Source of the DNA: Lachnospiraceae bacterium
GTDB lineage: Bacteria; Bacillota; Clostridia; Lachnospirales; Lachnospiraceae
Direction of reading: 5' to 3'
Length of the DNA: 64,000 nt
Assembly (NCBI GenBank): GCA_015057555.1
Contig: SVEC01000001.1
Coordinates: forward strand, 186,001-250,000
The notes beneath the pieces were generated by a model. That model did no database searches and was not told where the DNA came from. It saw nothing but the letters and a program-made list of their open reading frames with translations. Made by a program: the position numbers and the translations under genes. Each line of letters opens with the position of its first letter. Positions within the stretch are counted from its first letter, which is position 1. Positions 45,062 through 52,812 of this stretch are shown here, one piece after another.

Positions 45062-46605
45062 TGACTAGTTGGTTATTACTTGCCCTTGTTATCTATATGG
45101 GTATTATGCTTTTTATAGGTATTACAAGTGCTAAAAAGAACAAAAATGCTACAGATTATTTCCTTGGTGGACGTAACCTTAACGGTTGGGTAGCGGCTCT
45201 TTCAGCTCAGGCCTCAGATATGAGTGGCTGGCTTCTTATGGGACTTCCAGGATGTATCTACGCATTTGGAACAAATCAGGCATGGATTGCTATCGGTCTT
45301 TTTATCGGTACAGTGCTTAACTGGATTTTTGTATCAGGAAGACTTAGAAGATACACTATTAGATCTGGTAATGCCATGACAATTCCAGAGTATCTTAGCA
45401 ACAGATTTAAGGATGAGAAGAAAATACTAATGGCTATATCAGCTGTAGTAATGGTAGTATTCTTCCTTGTTTACACAGCATCTTCATTTGCAGCAGGCGG
45501 TAAGCTTTTTGTATCAATTACAGGAATGGATTATCATGTTGCTCTTATGGTTGGTGCAGGTGTAATTCTTCTTTATACACTTTTTGGTGGCTTCCTTGCA
45601 GTGTGTGAGACAGATTTTATACAGGGATTAATGATGCTTGTTGCTATACTTGCAGTGCCAATAGTTGCAGTTGCTCTTATGGGAACTGGCAATATTGTTC
45701 CTAACCTAAGAGAAAGTGGACTTGATGTAAGTGTTAGTGAATTCCTTAATATCTTTAACGAGGGTGGAGAGCCTATTTCAGCTGTAAGTGTTCTCTCACA
45801 GTTAGCTTGGGGTCTTGGATATTGTGGTATGCCACATATACTTGTAAGATTTATGGCTATTAAGGATGAGAAGGAGCTTGGTAAGTCAAAGAAGGTTGCT
45901 ATTGTTTGGGTACTTCTTTCACTTGCGGTTGCTTGTATCATCGGCGTGGTTGGTAGAGCTTATCTCTTCCCACAGATTCTTGGAACAGAGAATGCTGAAT
46001 ATGAAAATGTATTTATAGAGATGATTAAGAAGATGTTTATGGATGATATAAGAATTCCATTTATCGGTGGCATTTTCCTCTGTGGTATTCTTGCTGCAAT
46101 TATGTCTACAGCAGATTCACAGCTTTTAGTATCATCATCATCTGTAGCTAAGGACTTATTTAACGGTGTATTCTTTAAGAAGATGGACGAGAAGAAGGTT
46201 ATGGTTATCAGTAGATTAACAGTTGTGGTAGTAGCTGTGATTGCTTTTGCTATAGCTTGGAATCCTAATTCAAGTATTATGGGTCTTGTATCAAATGCAT
46301 GGGCCGGACTTGGTGCTGCCTTCGGACCAACTATTCTTTTGTCCTTATACTGGAAGAGAATAAATCTCTACGGTGCTATGGCTGGTATGCTTAGTGGTGG
46401 ACTTACAGTAATTATTTGGGATAACATAAAGCTTATAAATATTGACGGTGTTAAGCAGACTATTGGAGCATACACAGGAATTTATTCGCTCCTTGTGGGA
46501 TTCTTTGTAAGCTTATTCTTCATCGTATTAGTAAGTTTTGTTACTCCTAAGGTAAGTGATGAGGTTATTCAGGAATTTGAGGATGTTAAGAACGGTAACA
46601 TTTAA
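45061..46605 (+). CDS. putP: Sodium/proline symporter
   Basis: Solute:sodium symporter of the PutP branch, 514 residues and about 13 membrane helices. SAQASDMSGWLLMGLPG is the family's sodium and proline-site block in helix 2, and FMAIKDEKELGKSKK and STADSQLLVSSSSVAKDLF (helix 8 sodium site) match PutP. Its first ATG overlaps the thiN stop, so it is coupled to thiN. Proline transport is by family; the coupling with a thiamine gene is noted as unusual. Codon use is richer in C-ending codons than its neighbours, suggesting higher expression. Confidence 0.88.
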   Translation: MTSWLLLALVIYMGIMLFIGITSAKKNKNATDYFLGGRNLNGWVAALSAQASDMSGWLLMGLPGCIYAFGTNQAWIAIGLFIGTVLNWIFVSGRLRRYTIRSGNAMTIPEYLSNRFKDEKKILMAISAVVMVVFFLVYTASSFAAGGKLFVSITGMDYHVALMVGAGVILLYTLFGGFLAVCETDFIQGLMMLVAILAVPIVAVALMGTGNIVPNLRESGLDVSVSEFLNIFNEGGEPISAVSVLSQLAWGLGYCGMPHILVRFMAIKDEKELGKSKKVAIVWVLLSLAVACIIGVVGRAYLFPQILGTENAEYENVFIEMIKKMFMDDIRIPFIGGIFLCGILAAIMSTADSQLLVSSSSVAKDLFNGVFFKKMDEKKVMVISRLTVVVVAVIAFAIAWNPNSSIMGLVSNAWAGLGAAFGPTILLSLYWKRINLYGAMAGMLSGGLTVIIWDNIKLINIDGVKQTIGAYTGIYSLLVGFFVSLFFIVLVSFVTPKVSDEVIQEFEDVKNGNI

Positions 46606-46606
46606 A

Positions 46607-46630
46607 AGACATAAAAAAAGACATAAAAAA
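46607..46630 (+). repeat. 12-bp tandem duplication before the putP terminator
   Basis: AGACATAAAAAA occurs twice in a row (46607-46618, 46619-46630), the second copy merging into the left arm of the terminator stem. Confidence 0.75.
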
Positions 46631-46661
46631 ACCGGTTAGTTGTAAACCGGTTTTTTTATGT
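46621..46661. terminator. Terminator after putP
   Basis: A perfect 17-bp stem (ACATAAAAAAACCGGTT with AACCGGTTTTTTTATGT) and a seven-base loop. The A-run and T-run let it work in both directions. Confidence 0.93.
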
Positions 46662-46667
46662 TATAAT
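46640..46667 (+). promoter_or_regulatory. Possible promoter for the plus-strand rlmH-like gene
   Basis: TTGTAA (46640-46645), 16 bases, TATAAT (46662-46667), overlapping the putP terminator. The leader then contains a tiny frame MKKTIL (ATG at 46683) with AGAGAGG before it. The rest of the 168-bp gap is AT-rich and shows nothing further. Confidence 0.4.
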
Positions 46668-46773
46668 TTAAAGAGAGGATTTATGAAAAAAACTATACTT
46701 TGATTATATACCCCAATTATGAACAAAGTTTAAACAAGTTTAAAAGTTTTGGTAAATTATCTTAGGAGAAATT

Positions 46774-47232
46774 ATGAATTTTGGCATTAAATTACTAGTT
46801 TTAGGGAAAATTAAAGAAGAATTCTATAGAAAAGCTTTAGAACAGTATTATGAAGCTATAAGCAAAAAACAGGATTTTCAAGTCGTTGAGCTTGCAGATG
46901 AGAGCATTCCCTCTAATCCTAGTCAGGTTGTTATTGATAGGATAAAGGCCAAGGAAGGAGATAAGCTTCTAGAATATATCAGAGGAAATGATTATGTGGT
47001 GACACTATGCATAGAAGGAAAAGTTACAGACCTGTCATCTATGAAAAAGCAGATAGATAAAGCAAGGGCGAATCAGTGTGACAATATTGTGTTCATAATT
47101 GGTGGATCTCTTGGTTTAGATAAAAGAGTTGTTGACAGAGCAAACTATAAGCTAAGCTTTTCTAATATGACATTTCCTCATCAGCTTATGAGAGTGATGC
47201 TGGCAGAACAAATACAAAAGGCGGTTGAATAA
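46774..47232 (+). CDS. rlmH: RlmH-family SPOUT methyltransferase, SAM-binding half, C-terminal tail missing
   Basis: RlmH methylates N3 of pseudouridine 1915 in 23S rRNA helix 69. This 152-residue protein aligns with RlmH from the start (LLVLGKIKEEFYRKAL) through the trefoil knot: FIIGGSLGLD (107-116, SAM loop), LSFSNMTFPHQLMR (127-140) and AEQIQKA. It then stops, where the family continues with a Tyr-Arg-Ala-Phe segment and ends in Tyr-His-Lys. About nine residues, including catalytic tail residues, are absent, and the YRA of the last helix is QKA. No frame downstream restores the tail; the stop lies in a terminator stem. AGGAG precedes the ATG. The opposite-strand neighbour has the missing tail. 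Confidence 0.9.
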   Translation: MNFGIKLLVLGKIKEEFYRKALEQYYEAISKKQDFQVVELADESIPSNPSQVVIDRIKAKEGDKLLEYIRGNDYVVTLCIEGKVTDLSSMKKQIDKARANQCDNIVFIIGGSLGLDKRVVDRANYKLSFSNMTFPHQLMRVMLAEQIQKAVE

Positions 47233-47256
47233 TTACAAAAATTCAAACCGCCTTTT
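47216..47256. terminator. Bidirectional terminator between the two RlmH-family genes
   Basis: AAAAGGCGGTT (47216-47226) pairs with AACCGCCTTTT (47246-47256); GAAT/ATTC extends the helix past a single bulged A. Stops of both convergent genes lie in or beside it, so the genes end only 22 bases apart. Confidence 0.9.
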
Positions 47257-47686
47257 ATTTGTGGTAGGTAATGTTGTTCATAATTGTGTATGCTCTATAT
47301 ATTTGTTCTGTAAGAACTACTGTAGTCAAATCAGGACTCATAGCAAAGGAGGATAAATTAAATTCGTCCACGTCCTTAGAAAAAGGGTGATTTGAAGCAT
47401 GTTTTTCGCCGTTTTCTTGCATAGATGTAATTATAAACTCTATGCAGGAAATTCCCTTTAGATTATTTGCCTGGATGATTGCTGCAAATCCTTCTGACGA
47501 TGGAGAGTTACTCCCAGGTAAAACATTATATATTTTAGAACCAGTTTTTGTATTAATCTTATCTAGCTTTTTGTAGGTTTTAATGATTACTTTGCAAAAC
47601 GGAGAGGTTCTTTTTACGTATTCATCTATGGCAAGCTGCATAGTCTTGTCTATTTTTTTTGTTTCAATATGAATTATAATTTCCAT
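47255..47686 (-). CDS. Divergent RlmH-family protein, tail-bearing half without the SAM loop
   Basis: A 143-residue protein that is clearly but distantly RlmH-like. N-terminus MEIIIHIETKKIDKTMQLAI and C-terminal half (FNLSSFAMSPD, VVLTEQIYRAYTIM, final YHK) follow the family. The family's IGGSxGL SAM loop is replaced by FIITSMQENGEKHA (84-97), with no glycine pair, and FPHQ is changed to SPDL. It should not bind SAM by itself, yet the last helix and Tyr-His-Lys tail are kept exactly where the plus-strand neighbour has lost them. An ATG at 47713 is in frame; the ATG at 47686, after AAAAGGA, matches family starts and is preferred. Confidence 0.75.
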   Translation of the reverse strand: MEIIIHIETKKIDKTMQLAIDEYVKRTSPFCKVIIKTYKKLDKINTKTGSKIYNVLPGSNSPSSEGFAAIIQANNLKGISCIEFIITSMQENGEKHASNHPFSKDVDEFNLSSFAMSPDLTTVVLTEQIYRAYTIMNNITYHK

Positions 47687-47711
47687 AACACTAAAAATCC
47701 TTTTATCGTAC

Positions 47712-47729
47712 ATTTTTTCTAGAAAAAAT
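47712..47729. promoter_or_regulatory. 18-bp perfect palindrome in the divergent gap
   Basis: ATTTTTTCTAGAAAAAAT is self-complementary over all 18 bases. It lies upstream of the minus-strand RlmH-like gene and 93 bp before the HAD gene. It could be an operator or a fortuitous A/T palindrome. Confidence 0.4.
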
Positions 47730-47821
47730 CCTTAAATAATTCTAACATATATCTTCTAAAACATCAAAAAAAATGTTATTATTAAAATGGCGGACTAAAA
47801 TATAAAATAAGAGGTTTTAAT

Positions 47822-48634
47822 ATGGCAGATAATAAGAAAATATTAGTACTTGATATAGATGGAACATTGGTTAATTCAAAGAAGGAAATTACTCCAAATA
47901 CCTTGGAGCATCTTATAAAGATTCAGGAACAAGGACACATAGTTGCTTTAGCTTCGGGAAGACCATATCCAGGAATGAAGGCATATGCTAATCAGCTCAA
48001 ACTTTCAGAGTTTGGTGGTTATGTTCTTTCCTTTAATGGTGGCAAGGTAATTAACTGTAAGACTGGGGATGTAGTGTTCAAAAAGCCGATTCCTAATTCA
48101 TACTTAAAAACTATATATGATTATGCTATAGAAAATGGTCTTGGTATGGTTACCTATAGAGGTGATGAGGTGCTTACGGGAACTGAGATAGATGAGTATA
48201 TGGAGTATGAGGCCAGACTTAATTCTATGGTAATTCATAAGGTGGATGACTTCCTTGGAGCAGTAGATTTTGATATGACAAAATGTCTACTGACAGCGGT
48301 TCCGGAGAAGGCGGAGGTTTTTGAGAAGGAGCTAGCTGAGCTTTTAGCTCCAGACCTAAATGTATTTCGTTCAGAGCCATATTTTATAGAGATTACTATA
48401 AAGGGTGTAGATAAGGCGGAGTCAGTAGACAAGCTGGTTACCTCTCTTGGTATGAAGCAGGAGGATACTATCTGCTGCGGAGATGGCTTCAATGACCTTA
48501 CCATGGTACAGTATGGTGGGATTGGTGTAGCTATGGATAATGCACAGCAAATCGTTAAAGATAATGCAGATTATATAACTGCTTCCTGTGATGAGGATGG
48601 AATAGTTCAGGTTATTAAAGAATTTATATTATAA
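47822..48634 (+). CDS. Cof-type HAD phosphatase
   Basis: HAD superfamily IIB hydrolase of 270 residues. Motif 1 LDIDGTLVNS (nucleophile and acid aspartates), motif 2 ALASGRPYPG, motif 3 Lys in KGVDKAESV, motif 4 CCGDGFNDLTMVQYGGIGVAMDNA. The C2B cap lies between about residues 85 and 190. Family members dephosphorylate sugar phosphates or flavin precursors; the substrate cannot be read off. Thirteen bases separate it from the next gene, so it may be part of a three-gene unit. Confidence 0.92.
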   Translation: MADNKKILVLDIDGTLVNSKKEITPNTLEHLIKIQEQGHIVALASGRPYPGMKAYANQLKLSEFGGYVLSFNGGKVINCKTGDVVFKKPIPNSYLKTIYDYAIENGLGMVTYRGDEVLTGTEIDEYMEYEARLNSMVIHKVDDFLGAVDFDMTKCLLTAVPEKAEVFEKELAELLAPDLNVFRSEPYFIEITIKGVDKAESVDKLVTSLGMKQEDTICCGDGFNDLTMVQYGGIGVAMDNAQQIVKDNADYITASCDEDGIVQVIKEFIL

Positions 48635-48647
48635 ATGAGGACGCAAT

Positions 48648-50954
48648 ATGAACAAGGCTGATATATTGGCAGGGTTAACAGAGAACAACCTTGATGATGA
48701 CAATAGAATAAGGCTAGAAGACATAATCGAGATTAAGGCATCAGATTTTAATCTATACAAGGAGGCTGTCTGGGGAAATATCAAAAGGACCTTCCCAGAA
48801 GGCAAGCTTATAATTCGCAAGAATTACATAACCAGAGAAGATGGTATATCTGCAGGCTCAGGATTGTTCCAGGGCTTTGAGGGAGTAGACGCTGAATCTA
48901 AGGAGGAAGTGATTGAAGCCATTAGAACAGTTATAGCTCAGTGCCAGGATGATGAGGACAATGAGATTATCGTACATAGAATGTCAGATAATCTGGTTAT
49001 GTGTGGAGTTTGCTATACCAGGGATATTTATTATGGACGTCCATACTATATGGTTGTGTATAATTACATAGAGGAGATGAGGGAGGTTAAAGGACAGCCT
49101 AAGTCTCGAACTAAATGGATAGCTAACAATGTATCTAGAGAGTTTCTTGATGATTGCTTTATGAGTCTGATTTTTGCAGCTAGAGATTTGGAGAAGGCCA
49201 TAGATATACAGGAATTCAGCATTGAGTTTGGTATAGATACGGACAATAATATAGTGGTTTATCAATTAAAGCCTATGGATAGATTGGTTGGAAGTCACAT
49301 TCTCATGACTGACAGAGAATTTGCTGATACTAAAGCCTTTGCAAAATGTAATTATCTTGATACCCATCATATTATGTCACACCATGCATATTGGAATCCA
49401 TCAAAGATGATAGGTTCAGAGCCTAGACCTCTTGATTATTCTTTGTTTAAGGGGATTCTTACTTCAGGAATATGGGGAGAGACAGTAGAACAGCTAGGAT
49501 ACCAAAATGCAGAGGGAAGTCTTATGCACAGAGTGGGCAATAAACCCTATGTTTCTATAGATTGTTTATTTAATGCTCTTATCCCAGCTGGTATGGATAG
49601 AATATTAAGAGATAAGATATTTAATTATTATGAGAAATCCTTAACTGATAATAGACGTAAACATCGTAAGGTGGATAGTGCTGTAGTGTTTGGTTCATAC
49701 AATTTTTCTACAGCTAGAAGGCTTAGAAAGTTATCTCACTATGGCTTCTCTAAAGAAGAGATAGATAGCTTTGGACAAAGCCTACTTCAGCTTACTGAAA
49801 ATATTATTAATAGCTATGAAGAACTTCATGACCAGGATATTGAGGCTCTTACAAAGCTTATGATTACCAGAAGACGAGTAAGAGAGCTTAGGCCACAGGA
49901 AGAGACTAATAGTATGAAGCTTTACAGCTATGTGTCAGAGCTTATAGAGGCAATGAGAACATATTGCTCACCTGGTTACACAAGACAGGAAAGATGCGAG
50001 TTTATTGCTAAGGGCTTCTGTAATTCATTGGTAAAGGAAAAATATCTTAACAGAGATGATATTGATGCCTTTAGAATGTCTCTTGATACGGTTTCATCCT
50101 GTTTTAAAAAGGACTTCGAGGATTATATAAGTGGTAAGCTATCCTGGGAGGAATTCGATGGAAAGTATGGACATTTACGTATTAGTATTTGTGATATAAG
50201 AGCTCATAGTTATCGAAAGCTATATAGTAATCTTGAAACTGTAAGAGATTATGAGAATTCTGGTAGCACCAGAATTTCCAAGGCATTGGATAGAGAGATT
50301 ATTGCTAAAGCTCTAGATGACTCGGAACTTAGTGTAGAACCAGATAAGCTTATTAACTTCATCAATGGAGCAAGTGAATTGGCTGATAGCTATAGATTTG
50401 AGTATGCAAAGTCTATCGGATTATTGCTTGATATAATTGCCAGATTAGGAGAGCTAATAGGTATAGATAAGGAGGATATGTCCTACCTAGAGATACAGGA
50501 TTTGGATGCATACCACAGTAGAGATTCTTATGTTATGACTATAGAGGCCAGAAGAAATATGTATCATGCCTATTCGTATTTGGTTTTACCAGATGTAATC
50601 ATCAATGTAGGTGATTTAGATGTCATAGATATTGATGAGGAAATTCCAGATTATCTCACAAATGAGTGCGTATCAGGAGAGGTGGCTTACTATGATGAGG
50701 GACATGATGTTGACGTTGCAGGCAAAATAGTTCTTTTGTCGAAGGTTACTTTGGCTTATGACTGGATTTTCACAAAGGATATAAAAGGAATTATTACCAA
50801 GAAGGATTCTAAGGATTCAAGAATCGCAAAAAGATGTAGAGAGCTTAACATTCCAGCGGCTCTTGGCTGTGGAGAAAAGCTTTTTAATGCAGTTTTGCTT
50901 ATGAAGAGTGTGGAGCTTGATTGTGGCAAGAAAATAATTCGAGAGGTTAGATAG
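48648..50954 (+). CDS. PEP-synthase-like protein with an ATP-grasp-like half and a swivel domain lacking its histidine
   Basis: 768 residues. The N-terminal part (about 50-235) matches the second half of the PEP synthase/PPDK ATP-binding domain: IIRKNYITREDGISAGSGLF, then IIVHRMSDNLVMCGVCYTRD, and EFSIEFGIDTDNNIVVYQLKP, all cut here to short pieces. The usual first 80 or so residues are missing. A long helical middle region (about 240-640) is not recognised. The C-terminus (about 640-768) looks like the phosphohistidine swivel domain, but Ser-His is S724-R725 (S-R-x-A-K-R-C-R-E-L), so phosphotransfer by the normal route is unlikely. No PEP/pyruvate TIM barrel is present. Confidence 0.7.
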   Translation: MNKADILAGLTENNLDDDNRIRLEDIIEIKASDFNLYKEAVWGNIKRTFPEGKLIIRKNYITREDGISAGSGLFQGFEGVDAESKEEVIEAIRTVIAQCQDDEDNEIIVHRMSDNLVMCGVCYTRDIYYGRPYYMVVYNYIEEMREVKGQPKSRTKWIANNVSREFLDDCFMSLIFAARDLEKAIDIQEFSIEFGIDTDNNIVVYQLKPMDRLVGSHILMTDREFADTKAFAKCNYLDTHHIMSHHAYWNPSKMIGSEPRPLDYSLFKGILTSGIWGETVEQLGYQNAEGSLMHRVGNKPYVSIDCLFNALIPAGMDRILRDKIFNYYEKSLTDNRRKHRKVDSAVVFGSYNFSTARRLRKLSHYGFSKEEIDSFGQSLLQLTENIINSYEELHDQDIEALTKLMITRRRVRELRPQEETNSMKLYSYVSELIEAMRTYCSPGYTRQERCEFIAKGFCNSLVKEKYLNRDDIDAFRMSLDTVSSCFKKDFEDYISGKLSWEEFDGKYGHLRISICDIRAHSYRKLYSNLETVRDYENSGSTRISKALDREIIAKALDDSELSVEPDKLINFINGASELADSYRFEYAKSIGLLLDIIARLGELIGIDKEDMSYLEIQDLDAYHSRDSYVMTIEARRNMYHAYSYLVLPDVIINVGDLDVIDIDEEIPDYLTNECVSGEVAYYDEGHDVDVAGKIVLLSKVTLAYDWIFTKDIKGIITKKDSKDSRIAKRCRELNIPAALGCGEKLFNAVLLMKSVELDCGKKIIREVR

Positions 50955-50964
50955 GGGGATTTAT

Positions 50965-51507
50965 ATGGGACGTAAATTATTGATAGAATTCCCTGGACGT
51001 AATTATAGCTGTGATAAGCCTTTGCTTTACTATTGTGGAAAGGTATTTGCGGATAGAGGTTATGATGTTATACAGCTAGATTATAATTACAGACTTCGCG
51101 GGGACAAAAATGATATACCTGCTCTTATAGAGGAAGCTAAGGATATAGTTTTAAAGCAGCTTGATATGGTGGACTTTTCAGTGTACGAGGATATAGTATT
51201 TGTGTCCAAAAGTATGGGCTGTGCTTTGGCAGGCTTTGTGGAGAAGAATTATATGCTTAGAGCCAGACATATCTATCTCACACCGGTGGATGCAGGGCTA
51301 AAGTATATGGAGCGTGGTAAGTGTATAGTGGTATCTGGTAAGGAGGATACTATTCTTGAGAGTAGAAAACTTAAAATATACTGTGTACAGCAGGATATTC
51401 CACTTAAGCAGTTTGAGGAGGTTGGTCACTCTCTAGAGCATCCTTCAGATATCAATAAAACCTTTGCCATTTTGATGGTTATTATAAGGCTTTATAAGGA
51501 GTTTTAG
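50965..51507 (+). CDS. Small alpha/beta hydrolase
   Basis: 180-residue protein with an alpha/beta-hydrolase core. Catalytic triad candidates are Ser83 in SKSMGCALAG, Asp128 in SGKEDTIL and His155 in VGHSLEHP, spaced as usual. No signal peptide, so cytosolic. It follows the PEP-synthase-like gene by ten bases, after TAGGGGGAT. Substrate unknown; could be a thioesterase or carboxylesterase. The HAD, PEP-like and hydrolase genes probably act in one pathway or on one compound. Confidence 0.75.
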   Translation: MGRKLLIEFPGRNYSCDKPLLYYCGKVFADRGYDVIQLDYNYRLRGDKNDIPALIEEAKDIVLKQLDMVDFSVYEDIVFVSKSMGCALAGFVEKNYMLRARHIYLTPVDAGLKYMERGKCIVVSGKEDTILESRKLKIYCVQQDIPLKQFEEVGHSLEHPSDINKTFAILMVIIRLYKEF

Positions 51508-51532
51508 CAGATTGCTCTTAGATGTAATCACA

Positions 51533-51561
51533 TTGAAATAATCTGCGTTTTGTAGTATAAT
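51533..51561 (+). promoter_or_regulatory. Promoter for bactofilin and probably the pyrH-polC operon
   Basis: TTGAAA (51533-51538), 17 bases, consensus TATAAT (51556-51561), 30 bases before the bactofilin start. A weak repeat, GCAGATT/AATCTGC, surrounds it, and no terminator separates bactofilin from pyrH. Confidence 0.72.
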
Positions 51562-51591
51562 AATTTGAATATTTGATTTAAGGAGGATAAT

Positions 51592-52788
51592 ATGGGCTTT
51601 TTTAAGGATTTCAAAAGAGATTTCGCTCAGGCGGTTAACGAGCTTATGCCTGATAAGGACGAGCTTGCAAATGAATATGATGATGAAGATATGGTCAATA
51701 CCTTTGACGATAAGGATAATATGGATATAGCACCAGAGGATATGCTGGAGGATTTAGATGACTATACAATAGATGACAGACACATTGTTGATCCAAATGC
51801 TCAGGAGAAGCTATACGAGATGGAACGTCCAGAGTCAGATTATGGTGAGGAGGAAGTGGTTAAGGAGGAAAGTGTATTTGATACAGTTCCTTCGGCAGAG
51901 ATTATTTCCGATGCTAATGATGGTGAGATGGATTCGGATTTAGGAGAGGATTTGGCTCAGGAGATGGTGTCAGATTTTATGAATCCAGAGATGCTTGAGG
52001 CTGAGACAGTTGCCATTGACTTAGTTGCTGAGAAGGCTGCTGAGGGAGATAAGATGGACCAGCTTGAGGACGAGCTAGAGAGCTTGGAAAACCTTGATGA
52101 AGAGGATATGCTTGAAAATACTGAGGATGCTTTGGCTGTAGATTATAGTCAGGTAGAGCAGACAGAATCAGTAATTAATCAGGAGTATTTGAATGTAGAT
52201 TTAAGTAAGGCAGTTGAGGCTGCTATACTTAAGAATGAGGAAGAGCAGGAGGCACCTGCATCTATTGATCAGAATTTGGAGGATGATAAGATGACTGATA
52301 ATAGTCAGCTTAAGGATAAGGAGCAGGAAATCAATAGTATCTTAACAGATGATACTACTTATATCACAAAGGGCACTACTATAAAGGGAAATATTGAAAC
52401 AGATGGTAGTGTGGATGTAATAGGAAGTGTAGAAGGTAATATTAGCTGTGGAGGGAAGCTTATAGTAGGTGGAACTATAGTTGGTAATATTACAGCAGGA
52501 GAGGTATATGCCAATGCAGCCAAGCTTGAAGGCGAGGTTATCTGTGATGGTAGCGTAAAGATTGGTGTAGGAACTGTAGTGGTTGGTAATGTAAATGCAA
52601 CCTCAGCAGTTATAGCTGGTGCGGTAAATGGAGATATAGACGTTCATGGTCCTGTTATAGTAGATTCTACAGCGGTTATTATGGGTAATATTAAGTCTCG
52701 CTCAGTTCAAATTAATAATGGCGCAGTTATAGAGGGCTTCTGTTCACAGTGCTATTCTGAAATTGATGTAAAGAGCTTTTTTGAGTAA
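51592..52788 (+). CDS. Bactofilin with long acidic N-terminal region
   Basis: 398 residues. The last 130 (about 258-390) form a bactofilin beta-helix: repeated short turns of Gly, Val and Ile such as KGNIETDGSVDVIGSVEGNI and KIGVGTVVVGNV. Bactofilins polymerise without nucleotides into scaffolds that place wall enzymes. The first 250 residues are very rich in Asp and Glu and probably disordered, far longer than the short tail of typical bactofilins; the extreme N-terminus (MGFFKDFKRDF) is amphipathic and could bind membrane. AAGGAGG precedes the ATG. It replaces rpsB-tsf, the usual genes upstream of pyrH. Confidence 0.86.
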   Translation: MGFFKDFKRDFAQAVNELMPDKDELANEYDDEDMVNTFDDKDNMDIAPEDMLEDLDDYTIDDRHIVDPNAQEKLYEMERPESDYGEEEVVKEESVFDTVPSAEIISDANDGEMDSDLGEDLAQEMVSDFMNPEMLEAETVAIDLVAEKAAEGDKMDQLEDELESLENLDEEDMLENTEDALAVDYSQVEQTESVINQEYLNVDLSKAVEAAILKNEEEQEAPASIDQNLEDDKMTDNSQLKDKEQEINSILTDDTTYITKGTTIKGNIETDGSVDVIGSVEGNISCGGKLIVGGTIVGNITAGEVYANAAKLEGEVICDGSVKIGVGTVVVGNVNATSAVIAGAVNGDIDVHGPVIVDSTAVIMGNIKSRSVQINNGAVIEGFCSQCYSEIDVKSFFE

Positions 52789-52812
52789 TAAACACTATAG
52801 GAGATTACTGAT

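Noticed and set aside
46774-47260. Frameshift as the cause of the missing RlmH tail
   Set aside because: Neither alternative frame after EQIQKA codes for a tail-like sequence, and the stop is followed directly by the terminator stem.
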